Part shown: one piece after another, positions 25,571 to 34,302 of the stretch
Position numbering within the stretch: the stretch's first letter is position 1
How the letters are laid out: every line of letters starts with the position of its first letter
Assembly: GCA_023898705.1 (NCBI GenBank)
Contig: CP060235.1
Location: 310,001 to 374,000, forward strand
Length of the DNA stretch: 64,000 nt
Direction of reading: 5' to 3'
From: Alphaproteobacteria bacterium
GTDB taxonomy: Bacteria; Pseudomonadota; Alphaproteobacteria; CAJXXZ01; 1604HC
Notes under the pieces: model-generated
Seen by the model: the letters and a program-made list of their open reading frames with translations, nothing else
What the model was told of the DNA's origin: nothing
The model's database searches: none
Position numbers and translations under genes: made by a program

Positions 25571-26473
25571 TCAAGAGAAAGTTGCATCCGTTAATAACAA
25601 TTTCAAAAAATCAAGTTCCGTATATCCTCGCATTTTCATAATAACTGGAAGTAATACAGTGCCTGGTATTGCATTGTAATCCATAAAATAGCACTCATCT
25701 GATACAGTAAAATCTAATCTTGCCACACCTCTTCCGTTGATCTTGTTGTATAGATCTATTGCATATTTTTTTGATTTTTCTATCAAATTCTGATTTGGGA
25801 AAGTATCTAAATGTAAAAATTCAACTCCTTGCCCAGTTTTTTTTGAATTAGTGTCGTAAATTTCACCAGGGTGTTTAATGATCAATCCTCCTATATATTT
25901 CCCATTTTTGACTGCGTGCGTGACTTCAACTCCTTTATTGAAATGTTCATATAAAAATGTTGAATTATTTTTGTAATTGAGTTTTTCTTGTTCTGTATGT
26001 ATAACTTCAATTCCATGTGATGATCCTCCGTAGATAGATTTTACTATATGTGGATAGTGATCTGCTTGTTGTAAGTATGTATTTAATTCTACAGCACCTC
26101 CTTTCATAACCGGGACGCCTATTTCATGACAAATTTCTTTCATAACATGCTTGTTTATTGAGAGAAATGCATCGTGATGCTTTGGTCCTGTATATGGGAA
26201 TTTAAGCTCATCCAAAAATAATTGTGCGTATCCATCTTCTCCCCAATATCCGTGTACTAAATTTACTACTAATTCTGGTTGATATTCCAAAAGTTTGCTT
26301 CTTAAGCTAGTAAGTCCATCGGCAGGATTTAACTCTAAGATGTCAATATTATTGGAAAAAAGTGTATTGTCGTGTTTATATTTATTAATGAGAGAAATAA
26401 TATGATTTTTGCTCTTGATTGATGCTTCATATTCTGACCACCCTCCGTATAGGACTGCTATTTTTGTTAACAT
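25571..26473 (-). CDS. ddl: D-alanine--D-alanine ligase
   Basis: Ddl makes the D-Ala-D-Ala dipeptide that ends the peptidoglycan stem. The 300-residue ATP-grasp protein has KIAVLYGGWSEYEASI at the N terminus, the glycine-rich loop around KSIYGGSSHGI, the segment EHFNKGVEVTHAVKNG, and the C-terminal RLDFTVSDECYFMDYNAIPGTV with metal and ATP ligands (Asp, Asn in N-xxPG). Length is normal. Its 5' end is close to the 3' end of rnpB, transcribed in the same direction. Confidence 0.95.
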   Translation of the reverse strand: MLTKIAVLYGGWSEYEASIKSKNHIISLINKYKHDNTLFSNNIDILELNPADGLTSLRSKLLEYQPELVVNLVHGYWGEDGYAQLFLDELKFPYTGPKHHDAFLSINKHVMKEICHEIGVPVMKGGAVELNTYLQQADHYPHIVKSIYGGSSHGIEVIHTEQEKLNYKNNSTFLYEHFNKGVEVTHAVKNGKYIGGLIIKHPGEIYDTNSKKTGQGVEFLHLDTFPNQNLIEKSKKYAIDLYNKINGRGVARLDFTVSDECYFMDYNAIPGTVLLPVIMKMRGYTELDFLKLLLTDATFS

Positions 26474-26540
26474 GATAACTACATTTTGTCATATTTAATG
26501 ATATAAGCGAAGCAGTATTTAATCTATTTACACTAAAAAA

Positions 26541-26865
26541 AGAGAAGCCTATAAGCCGGGTTCTGTAATTATGTTGTCATTTATCTCTATCGTGCATTGC
26601 TGCAAAATTATAGCGTTCAACCCAAGAGGTAATTGTGAAGATCTAACTCTTTGCTCGAACTTGCTCCAGGTGGGGTTTACCATGCCTACCTTGTTACCAA
26701 AATAGCGGTGTGCTCTTACCACACCATTTCACCCTTACCTACATAGTAGGCGGTATCTTTTCTGTGGCACTTTCCCTAGACTTACGTCCGCTGGTCATTA
26801 GCCAGCACCTTTTCTTCATGGAGCCCGGACTTTCCTCTAATTAATAGCGACAACTCAGCTTCTCC
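26541..26865 (-). ncRNA. rnpB: RNase P RNA (class A)
   Basis: The minus strand has the conserved class A elements in order: GAGGAAAGTCCGGGCTCC near the 5' end, GTAAGGGTGAAATGGTG, GGTAAGAGCACACCG, AACCCCACCTGGAGCAAG, AGATAAATGACA, and ACAGAACCCGGCTTAT near the 3' end. The 5' GAGAAGC and 3' GCTTCTC segments close the P1 helix. A run of T residues on the transcript (A7 at 26535-26541 on the plus strand) follows the P1 stem and probably terminates it. This RNA processes tRNA 5' ends with the rnpA protein. Confidence 0.97.
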
Positions 26866-27010
26866 AATGGCAATGATAATATTTTATTGTTACCTAAGTA
26901 AAGACATTTTTTAATATTTATACTGATAGGTCAGAGATTTGGTGTTATTTTCGAATTTATATTCTTATATTTATCTTGAAGGTTCAATATATAAAATATA
27001 GAATCTAATA

Positions 27011-27430
27011 ATGATTGAAAGAACTTTATCTATAATTAAGCCTGATGCAGTAAAAATGAAAGTATCAGGTAACATAATAAATATTTTTGAAACTAACGGG
27101 TTTCAAATTTTGGCTATGAAGAAGATTCACATGTCTTATAAACAAGCTCAAGATTTTTATAAAGAACACCAAGCCAGACCATTTTATCATGATTTGTGTA
27201 CTTTTATGTCATCAGGTCCAGTGATCGTTCAGATATTGGAGAAGGAAAATGCTATTAAAGCAAATAGAGACATAATGGGAGCTACAAATCCTGCCGATGC
27301 TGATACAGGCACAATTAGAAAAATGTATGGAGAGTCTATAGATAATAATGCAGTTCATGGTTCAGATTCTGCAACAAGTGCTGTCAGGGAGATTGGATTC
27401 TTCTTTTCTGAATTAGAAATAGTGCAATAG
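27011..27430 (+). CDS. ndk: nucleoside diphosphate kinase
   Basis: Ndk equalises nucleoside triphosphate pools through a phosphohistidine intermediate. The 139-residue protein has [13 protein letters not shown] at the N terminus and the catalytic His116 in NNAVHGSDS, followed by AVREIGFFF. Size and all signature residues are as in active enzymes. It is the first gene of a plus-strand group and has no obvious operon partner within 75 bases. Confidence 0.97.
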   Translation: MIERTLSIIKPDAVKMKVSGNIINIFETNGFQILAMKKIHMSYKQAQDFYKEHQARPFYHDLCTFMSSGPVIVQILEKENAIKANRDIMGATNPADADTGTIRKMYGESIDNNAVHGSDSATSAVREIGFFFSELEIVQ

Positions 27431-27505
27431 ATTCTCATATAAAAATTACACAAACTGATAATGCCTTAGTTTCTTGTTTGGCTATTTTAGGTTATCCTTT
27501 TAAGG

Positions 27506-28003
27506 ATGTATTTTAGATTTTTCAGTATTCCTAATGTTATAACTTTGATCAGGGTTTTATGTGCTTTTATGTTTCTGAATTTGACTGATCGCTCCATTAT
27601 AAGAATGGTTTTTTATATTGGATCTGTTACTGATGTTTTAGATGGGTTCATTGCTAGATTTTTTAATATGGAGACAAAATTTGGACAATTGTTGGATCCA
27701 TTCGTAGATAAAATATTCTGGTTTTGCTTTGCTTTTTATGCTCTGAATTCTAATTTGATTACTAAAAATTTCTTTTATAGACTTGTGATAAGAGATTCAA
27801 TTTTATTTATTTCGGCATTATATATGTATTACAAAGGTAATTGCTCTTTTAAAGCTGGTAGTAGTGGAAAGATCTCAGCCTTAATTGTAGGGATGACCTT
27901 ATATTTATCTTTTGAAAATATGTGCCCTGCGTTCTTATATTATGTCTCGTATTTTGCTATGTCTGTGAATTTGTTTGATTATTCATTTAGGTTGAAAAAA
28001 TGA
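27506..28003 (+). CDS. CDP-alcohol phosphatidyltransferase (PgsA-like)
   Basis: The 165-residue membrane protein carries the CDP-alcohol phosphotransferase signature DVLDGFIARFFNMETKFGQL-LDPFVDK, i.e. DGxxAR-x8-GxxxDxxxD, at about residues 46-71. It also has N-terminal IPNVITLIRVLCAF and several hydrophobic segments. By size and motif it is closest to phosphatidylglycerophosphate synthase, but cardiolipin or phosphatidylserine synthase is not excluded. Its stop overlaps the start of the next gene by four bases. Confidence 0.85.
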   Translation: MYFRFFSIPNVITLIRVLCAFMFLNLTDRSIIRMVFYIGSVTDVLDGFIARFFNMETKFGQLLDPFVDKIFWFCFAFYALNSNLITKNFFYRLVIRDSILFISALYMYYKGNCSFKAGSSGKISALIVGMTLYLSFENMCPAFLYYVSYFAMSVNLFDYSFRLKK

Positions 28004-28968
28004 ATATTATTTTAATAGGTACAATATTTTATTTGTTGGATATAATTATAATGGTTTTTTCATCTTTTCTGTTGGCATATGTTTTGTCTCCAGTGCATCA
28101 GAAACTCAAGAATTTACTCGGTTCTAGATTTATATCTGCGTTTTTGGTTATCTTCTCTTTTTGCATTATATTTATTACTATTCTTGTGTTTTCTCTTCCA
28201 AAACTTTATCTACAGGCGATAGGCTTTTTTGGGTCTTTGCAGGATATTTACTCTTTTTTGATTACCAATTATTCAAATTTGTTTGGAGAAAATGTTAATG
28301 AGTCTTTATCTAAGCTTTTGATTAATAAAAGCAATATTGGACAAGCTCTTCTTCTCATATCCACGTATGGATACGATACCATAGGTATATTTTTTAACGT
28401 TGCAGGAATGATTATGATGACTTTTTATATGCTTAAGGATTGGGATTTATGGAGAACTAGGCTGTTAAACATAGTTTCAGAGTCGTACAAAAGTTCCGTT
28501 AACATTTTTTTTGAAGATGTTATGAATTCTCTAAAATTATGGCTGTACGGGCAAATTTATGTGACGTTATTCTTGTTTTTATTTTATTTTATCTCCTTTA
28601 CCATGATAAAAATGCCATTCACTCTACTTCTATCGTGTTTTTTGAGTATATTTAGTATTATCCCTTACTTGGGAGATATATTTTCCACTGTGATGGTGTT
28701 GAGTGTTTTAGCTAGTTTTAAACCATTTTTTTCCCAATTTGCTATTTGTGCGATGCTTGTTTTACTAATTGGTTTCATACTTGAAAACGTATTCTTAATT
28801 CCTTCGCTGATTGGTAAAAAAGCTGGTATACATCCTCTGTTTTTACTAATTCTATTTTTACTCTTCGGTAAAATACTAGGTTTTGGAGGAGTCATTTTAA
28901 CTATACCACTTTCGGTTATTTTTGCCTCAGTTTGGAAAACAGGAATTGTTAAGATAAAGTGGTTCTGA
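28000..28968 (+). CDS. AI-2E family transporter (PerM-like permease)
   Basis: The 322-residue protein is strongly hydrophobic with about seven to eight membrane segments. Its C-terminal part contains ENVFLIPSLIGKKAGIHPLFLLILFLLFGKILGFGG and LTIPLSVI, the hallmark of the AI-2E/PerM family. Transport substrate is unclear in most members. In alphaproteobacteria a perM-like gene commonly precedes hdaA, and here it overlaps hdaA by ten bases. Confidence 0.88.
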   Translation: MNIILIGTIFYLLDIIIMVFSSFLLAYVLSPVHQKLKNLLGSRFISAFLVIFSFCIIFITILVFSLPKLYLQAIGFFGSLQDIYSFLITNYSNLFGENVNESLSKLLINKSNIGQALLLISTYGYDTIGIFFNVAGMIMMTFYMLKDWDLWRTRLLNIVSESYKSSVNIFFEDVMNSLKLWLYGQIYVTLFLFLFYFISFTMIKMPFTLLLSCFLSIFSIIPYLGDIFSTVMVLSVLASFKPFFSQFAICAMLVLLIGFILENVFLIPSLIGKKAGIHPLFLLILFLLFGKILGFGGVILTIPLSVIFASVWKTGIVKIKWF

Positions 28969-29582
28969 AGTTTAATTGGAGTCCCAACTTTGCTGAAAAT
29001 GCATTTTTTATCAATAAAAGCAATGAATTTGTGATGCAGTCCATTAAAAGTAGTGATGTATCTTTAAATAACTTAATTATAGCTGGTCCTAAAAAAGCTG
29101 GCAAAACTCATTTGGCTCATATCTATATGAATACCTGGAATGCTACGTTACTTACTGAAGAAAATTTTGAAAATATAGATTATAGTAAAGCACTTGTCAT
29201 CGATCAGTTGGAAAATTTTAAATCTAGTGAGGTTCGAAAATTAATAATTAACTTGGTTTATTATAAAACTAAAAGTTTGATTTTGTTGAAGGATATTGCC
29301 AGTATTAATCAGTATATTGCTGATGTTAGTTCTAGATTAAAACAGATGTTCTTAATTAATATACCTAAGCCGGATTTTGAAGTGTACACAAAAATATTAC
29401 AGAAGTTAGCAAATGACAGAGGATTAGATCTTCCTGACAGTGTGGCCGAATTTTTATTTAAACGAGTAAATAGATCTTACATTAGTATGAATAAATGTAT
29501 AGAAAGAATAGACTACTATTGCTGTTTATTGCACAGACCTCCATCTGTTTTTTTTGTTAGTGAAATCATGCATTTATTGTAA
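28959..29582 (+). CDS. hdaA: DnaA-related regulator HdaA (Hda-like)
   Basis: The 207-residue protein is a short DnaA paralogue lacking the N- and C-terminal DNA-binding domains. It has a P-loop in IIAGPKKAGKTHLAHIY, the Walker B-like ALVIDQLENF, and the AAA+ lid KLANDRGLDLPDSVAEFLFKRVNRSY. Such proteins work with the sliding clamp to turn ATP-DnaA into ADP-DnaA. GTG 28959 is the likely start, inside the end of the permease gene; the residues before FNWSP are not conserved, so a slightly later start is possible. Confidence 0.85.
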   Translation: MVLKFNWSPNFAENAFFINKSNEFVMQSIKSSDVSLNNLIIAGPKKAGKTHLAHIYMNTWNATLLTEENFENIDYSKALVIDQLENFKSSEVRKLIINLVYYKTKSLILLKDIASINQYIADVSSRLKQMFLINIPKPDFEVYTKILQKLANDRGLDLPDSVAEFLFKRVNRSYISMNKCIERIDYYCCLLHRPPSVFFVSEIMHLL

Positions 29583-29660
29583 TTTAGTAATTAGATATGT
29601 GGATATCGCTGAAATTACTTAATACTAGAAAATTTATTGAAATAGTATTAGTATTATCTG

Positions 29661-30470
29661 ATGCATATTTTTTCATGGTTTACTAGGCGAAAAGATCCTA
29701 ATGAAAATCTTTGGCATAAATGTAGTAAATGTTCAGAGTTAGTATATATATGTGAAATAGAAGATAACTGTTGGGTGTGTACTTGGTGTGATCATCATGA
29801 AAGGCTAAAAGCCAGAAAAAGACTTGAATTAACATTTGATCAAGGTAGTTTTGAAGAGTTGGATTATAAAGATTCTTTTGATGATCCTATTAAATTTAAA
29901 GATTATAAGGCAAAGCTGAAAAAGAGTAGGGTAGAAACTGGTCAGAATGACTGTTATCTTATTGGTTTTGGAAATATTAAATGTAACCCGGCGGTGGTCT
30001 TGGCAGTAGATTTTTCTTTTATAGGGGGATCAATGGGTAAAGCATTAGGAAATGCAATAGTTTATGCTTCGGAACAGGCTGTAAGCAAAAGAGCGCCATT
30101 GATTATTTTTTCCTCTTCAGGGGGCGCTAGAATGCAAGAGGGTATGTTTTCTCTACTCCAGATGGCTAGAACAACTATAGCTGTGAATAATGTCAAATTG
30201 GCTGCATTGCCATTTATATCGGTAATGTGTGATCCAACCACAGGTGGTGTTCAAGCTTCCTATGCTAGTTTGGGAACTGTAGTACTTGCTGAGCCAAAGG
30301 CACTGATTGGATTTGCAGGTCCAAGAGTCATAAAGCAGACCATTAACACAGAGTTACCAGAAGGTTTCCAAAGCTCTGAATTTCAATTTAAAAATGGATT
30401 TATTGATAAAATAGTTAATAGGAAGGATATGAGGAAAGAATTGGGTAGGATACTCACTATTCTTAGGTAA
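29661..30470 (+). CDS. accD: acetyl-CoA carboxylase carboxyltransferase subunit beta
   Basis: AccD, with AccA, transfers carboxyl from biotin to acetyl-CoA, making malonyl-CoA. The 269-residue protein has the N-terminal zinc ribbon (C21, C24, C40, C43) and the carboxyltransferase core with FSFIGGSMGKALGNAI, SSSGGARMQEGMFSLLQMA and PTTGGVQASYASLG. It is a little shorter than the norm (about 285-305) at the C terminus but contains all core motifs. Together with acpP, fabF and fabI it supports autonomous fatty-acid synthesis. Confidence 0.96.
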   Translation: MHIFSWFTRRKDPNENLWHKCSKCSELVYICEIEDNCWVCTWCDHHERLKARKRLELTFDQGSFEELDYKDSFDDPIKFKDYKAKLKKSRVETGQNDCYLIGFGNIKCNPAVVLAVDFSFIGGSMGKALGNAIVYASEQAVSKRAPLIIFSSSGGARMQEGMFSLLQMARTTIAVNNVKLAALPFISVMCDPTTGGVQASYASLGTVVLAEPKALIGFAGPRVIKQTINTELPEGFQSSEFQFKNGFIDKIVNRKDMRKELGRILTILR

Positions 30471-30573
30471 GTTTTTAGTAGTTCAATTATAGAAGCTAAA
30501 TTACAGAGTATGAATTGATTCTAAATTCCTCGCACTGAATTTCTTTACGTCATTTATAGAATTAATGAGTTTG

Positions 30574-31365
30574 TTAATTATTAGGCCTGCGTACACCTAT
30601 GGTATGATATCCACTGTCAACGTAAATAATAGATCCAGTTACACCATCAGATAAATCACTTACAAGATAAACAGACGTTTTACCTACTTGTTCCAGGGTA
30701 GTATTTTGTTTTATTGGTGAGTGGGTAGCGTGCCAATCCAATAATTCATTAAAATCTTTGATAGCCGACGCAGCCAGAGTTTTAATAGGACCTGCCGAGA
30801 TGCAATTGACTTTTATATTGTCTACTCCAAAATCATTTGCCAAATACATAACGCTACCTTCTAAAGCAGCTTTAGCTACTCCCATGACATTGTAATGAGG
30901 TATAAATTTCTTTGCGCCATAGTACGATAAAGTTACCATGGATCCTCCGTTTTTCATTAAAGGAGCACATTCTCTTGCAGCAGCAGTAAATGAGTAGCAT
31001 GATACATTGAGAGCCTTCTGGAACCCTTCTTGAGTAACTTGAGAATATTTTCCACTCATATCCTCTTTATTTGCAAACGCAATAGAATGTATCAAGAAAT
31101 CTACGTTGTCCCAGCGATTACCAACTACTTTAAAAACATTTATTATATCTTCATCTTTTTCTGCATCACATGGGATGACAAATTCAGTTTCTAATTCAGA
31201 AGAAGCTTTTAATATTCTACTCTCTAAATTTGGATGATAGGTTAGACACAACTCTGCGCCGTGCTTTTTTAACTCTTTAGCGATACCGTAAGCTATTGAG
31301 TACTGATTAGCAACACCCATAATTATACCCTTTTTTCCAGAGAGTAATTGTTTATAATTTTCCAT
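30574..31365 (-). CDS. fabI: enoyl-[acyl-carrier-protein] reductase (NADH), FabI type
   Basis: FabI catalyses the last reduction of each fatty-acid elongation cycle. The protein shows the FabI cofactor motif GIIMGVANQYSIAYGIAKEL, the SxxxG segment and the catalytic Y-x6-K arrangement in YNVMGVAKAALEGS, and ends HTIGV. I place the start at ATG 31365 (MENYKQLLSGKKG, 263 residues), which matches the family's N terminus; the longer open frame to 31473 adds 36 residues unlike FabI. It is divergent from dapD. Confidence 0.95.
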   Translation of the reverse strand: MENYKQLLSGKKGIIMGVANQYSIAYGIAKELKKHGAELCLTYHPNLESRILKASSELETEFVIPCDAEKDEDIINVFKVVGNRWDNVDFLIHSIAFANKEDMSGKYSQVTQEGFQKALNVSCYSFTAAARECAPLMKNGGSMVTLSYYGAKKFIPHYNVMGVAKAALEGSVMYLANDFGVDNIKVNCISAGPIKTLAASAIKDFNELLDWHATHSPIKQNTTLEQVGKTSVYLVSDLSDGVTGSIIYVDSGYHTIGVRRPNN

Positions 31366-31511
31366 AAGAGAAATAGTAGCATTATGTGCTGACCAATTCA
31401 AGAAAGTTGGATTCTTATTCAGATTTGTTTGATTTGTTATATTATTTAGTCGGTATTTTTTTGATAATTGCAATCTTGCCGATAAGCGTTTTTGTAATTA
31501 GTATTTGCTAT

Positions 31512-32228
31512 ATGAGTGTGGAAGAATTTTTGTCTTGTCTTGAAAATGGAGACGAAACTATTATCAATAGAAGTAGCGGTGCATGGCAAGTAAATCAAAG
31601 TAATTTTGCCAAAATTAATGATATCTTTAAACAAGATAAGAAAATCTATAGTATGGGGCAATTTACATATTGGGTAGACAAAGTTGATCTCTATTCTCCT
31701 AGGGACAACTATGTTGCTGAAAAGAATATTCGTATGGTACCAGGTTGTTGGATTAGGAGAGGGGTTTATTTAGGGACCAATGTAGTCGTTATGCCAAATG
31801 TTTTTATCAATGTTGGCGTCCATATTGGAAATTATTCTATGATTGATAGTGGCGTAACAGTCGGCTCGTGTGCTTACGTAGGAGAAAAATGCCATATTTC
31901 ATCTAACGTTGTACTAGCAGGCGTTTTGGAGCCATCAAGTTCTATGCCTGTAATAATAGAAGATCATGTTTTTATTGGAGCTCAATGTGTGATTGCTGAG
32001 GGTGTAATTATTCCAGAAGGATGTGTAATTGGAGCTGGGACAAAAATTACTTCATCTACTAAAATTGTTGATACAAATAATAATGTCGTTGAAAAAATAT
32101 TACCTTACAGCGTAATTGTGCCAGGTTCATATCAAAGGGATAATGTATTTCTTGATTGTGCAGTTGTTATTAAGCAAGTGGATGAAAAGACTAGGGCTAA
32201 GACTAGTATAAATATGTTGCTTAGATAA
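31512..32228 (+). CDS. dapD: 2,3,4,5-tetrahydropyridine-2,6-dicarboxylate N-succinyltransferase
   Basis: DapD succinylates tetrahydrodipicolinate on the way to meso-diaminopimelate and lysine. The left-handed beta-helix repeats are plain (RRGVYLGTNVVVMPNVFINVGVHI; VGSCAYVGEKCHISSNVVLAGVLEP; IIEDHVFIGAQCVIAEGVII), and the protein ends KTRAKTSINMLLR as in Rickettsia-type DapD. From ATG 31512 it is 238 residues, about 35 shorter than usual at the N terminus. The frame is open upstream to 31386, but that stretch encodes a hydrophobic segment unlike DapD, so the true start is uncertain. No good ribosome-binding site. Confidence 0.9.
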   Translation: MSVEEFLSCLENGDETIINRSSGAWQVNQSNFAKINDIFKQDKKIYSMGQFTYWVDKVDLYSPRDNYVAEKNIRMVPGCWIRRGVYLGTNVVVMPNVFINVGVHIGNYSMIDSGVTVGSCAYVGEKCHISSNVVLAGVLEPSSSMPVIIEDHVFIGAQCVIAEGVIIPEGCVIGAGTKITSSTKIVDTNNNVVEKILPYSVIVPGSYQRDNVFLDCAVVIKQVDEKTRAKTSINMLLR

Positions 32229-32278
32229 TGTTTTGGGAATAGATTATCGCTAATTCTTGTATTGTCTAATATGGGTAA

Positions 32279-32719
32279 ATGCAGTATTTTATACTAATGC
32301 TTCAGGAAATTCCAAAAGTTGGTGTGCTCATAGGTATCGATTATGGCGATGTACGTACGGGTATTGCGTTTTCTGACTATAATCAAAAAATAATTGTGCC
32401 AAATGGAGTATATGGTCCAAAAAGTCACATTGTGGATATAGTGGTTGATTTGATAGAGAGTAGGGGCGTTGTAGGCGCAATAATAGGATGGCCATTAAAT
32501 ATGAAAGGTGAAGAAGCATTTCAATGTCAGGTAGTTCAAGAATTTATAAATGATCTATTTGTCAAATGGGAAGGTCCAATTCATAAAATTGATGAGCGCT
32601 TGAGCAGTTCTTATGTAAGAAGTGTATACTCAGGTGGAGTTACATTTAAAGCTGATGATGCGCTATGTGCGATGAGTTTTTTAGAAACATTTATAACAAA
32701 ACGTAATAATATGAAATAA
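32279..32719 (+). CDS. ruvX: Holliday junction resolvase-like protein YqgF/RuvX
   Basis: The 146-residue protein has the RNase H-like YqgF fold signatures: LIGIDYGDVRTGIAFSD at the N terminus with the catalytic Asp, VGAIIGWPLNMKGEE, and KIDERLSSSYVRS with the second acidic residue. It ends with FKADDALCAMSFLETFI. YqgF is essential for pre-16S rRNA 5'-end maturation in E. coli. Starts at the first ATG or at ATG 32297 a few codons in; the N-terminal eight residues are not conserved. Confidence 0.92.
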   Translation: MQYFILMLQEIPKVGVLIGIDYGDVRTGIAFSDYNQKIIVPNGVYGPKSHIVDIVVDLIESRGVVGAIIGWPLNMKGEEAFQCQVVQEFINDLFVKWEGPIHKIDERLSSSYVRSVYSGGVTFKADDALCAMSFLETFITKRNNMK

Positions 32720-32726
32720 ACTAATA

Positions 32727-34154
32727 TTACACTATGTAAACAAGTTCATATTGCTCGAGATCGTAGCATTTTTTAATGTACTCAATTGTTTCTATAAAAT
32801 TATAATTTTCATCTATCAATCCAAGTTTTTTAGCATCTAATCCAGTATAAACCTGACCAAGACTGATTTGATCCGTATACTCAGAGGCAAATTTACGATT
32901 TTTAGATACTGCATTCCTGAAATTTTGCAATGTCTGTTTAAGATAGATTATTACATACTGCTTTTGATCGTCTGTTAACGGAGCAAATGGAGATATTGTA
33001 TCAGATTCAGTTGCTTTTACTATTTCTGCACCATTTATGGAATAAGGGTGAGAAAATATTACTCCTATCGATCCTATTGTAGCATCTTGTTTGGCAAAAA
33101 TCTTAGTTGCTCCGATTGCTGCCATATAAGCTCCTGATGCGCACAGTTCATCAACATGAGCTATTATAGGTTTGATCTTAGATATATTTTCTAAAATCGA
33201 TAACAGTTCATAGGATAAGTCAGCACTTCCGCCAGGGCTATCAATTCGCAGAATTATAGCTTTAATATTTGGATCTTTGATCAAATTCTGTACTTTAATC
33301 CAAAATGATGGTTGGCATGCTTTGTTCGATTCATCAATAGGACCATTTAAGGTTATTACAGCTATTTTATTCGTTTTAGTTACAGTGTTTATTTTATTTA
33401 TATGCTTATACATATAATCTTTTAAACTTATTTTTGGTTGACTAAATTCATTGGACCAATTTGTAAAATTCGTGGCTTTTAAATGTTGAGAGCTAGAAAT
33501 CAAATCGTTATTGTTTATGTAAGGTGGAAGCTTATGAAAATTATGAATTTGTAAATTTTTACTTATTTCGCTGACGTAAATATCATATTTTGATTTTAAA
33601 AAGAGAACCTTAGCTTCTTTGAATATTTGTGATAGCTTCCCATTTTCCAAGCTAGTATATTTAAAATCTCCAGTAGTAATAATTTCTTCTTTCACATTTG
33701 GATGTATCTTGTTTACAGGGAAGTATTGGATAGGCGCCTCTAGCGTAGAAGTGCCATTTTTTAACAAAGAGATGTCTTGAGAAGGAGAAAAGAGATATGT
33801 AGAGTATAGATCAACTCTGGGACTATAAATCGATACAAACTTATTATTATTTTTAAACTTTTGAATTATAGTTCTCATTTCTTCATAACAACTGGAGCAA
33901 TCTCGATTGTATATTACAAGTCCAAGTATGTTTTTGTCGCGAGATGCATAATCTAAAGCTAAAGTAGCCTTATCTCTATCTTCGTATGATATTGAAAAAT
34001 CATCTAATCCATAAGTTAAGATAAACTTTTTTGCATGAATGGTATTTAAGGAATTGCTAATACGACTTACGATTATCATAGAAAATTTAACTAATGAAAA
34101 GAATAGTAGAAAAATTGAAGTAAGGTTTAGAAAATTCATGATCAATTGTATCAA
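32727..34154 (-). CDS. sppA: signal peptide peptidase SppA (67K type)
   Basis: SppA is a membrane-bound serine protease that clears cleaved signal peptides. The 475-residue protein has an N-terminal membrane segment (residues 8-32), a degenerate N-terminal protease half, and a C-terminal half with IKAIILRIDSPGGSADLSYELL, ELCASGAYMAAIGATKIFA carrying the nucleophilic serine, and IGSIGVIF. It is shorter than E. coli SppA (618). Convergent with ruvX and divergent from ftsH. Confidence 0.9.
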   Translation of the reverse strand: MIQLIMNFLNLTSIFLLFFSLVKFSMIIVSRISNSLNTIHAKKFILTYGLDDFSISYEDRDKATLALDYASRDKNILGLVIYNRDCSSCYEEMRTIIQKFKNNNKFVSIYSPRVDLYSTYLFSPSQDISLLKNGTSTLEAPIQYFPVNKIHPNVKEEIITTGDFKYTSLENGKLSQIFKEAKVLFLKSKYDIYVSEISKNLQIHNFHKLPPYINNNDLISSSQHLKATNFTNWSNEFSQPKISLKDYMYKHINKINTVTKTNKIAVITLNGPIDESNKACQPSFWIKVQNLIKDPNIKAIILRIDSPGGSADLSYELLSILENISKIKPIIAHVDELCASGAYMAAIGATKIFAKQDATIGSIGVIFSHPYSINGAEIVKATESDTISPFAPLTDDQKQYVIIYLKQTLQNFRNAVSKNRKFASEYTDQISLGQVYTGLDAKKLGLIDENYNFIETIEYIKKCYDLEQYELVYIV

Positions 34155-34264
34155 GTAAATTCTTTTTTTTCTACTGAATTTACTTTATGTCTGCATTTTG
34201 TTATGGATTTTGAGCATACATTGTCAAGCAAGTCTAATCTTTTTTGTTTATGCGAAGCGAATAA

Positions 34265-34293
34265 TTGACTTACTGTATGAGCTTGACTAAAAT
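34265..34293 (+). promoter_or_regulatory. sigma70-like promoter of ftsH
   Basis: TTGACT (34265-34270) and TAAAAT (34288-34293) are 17 bases apart. The expected start is around 34300, only a few bases before the GTG initiation codon at 34303, so the mRNA may be leaderless or nearly so. Confidence 0.65.
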
Positions 34294-34302
34294 TAGTACA
34301 CA

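Noticed and set aside
30574..31473. Longer FabI reading frame from 31473
   Set aside because: The first 36 residues are unlike FabI and lie opposite the putative dapD upstream region; ATG 31365 gives the standard N terminus.
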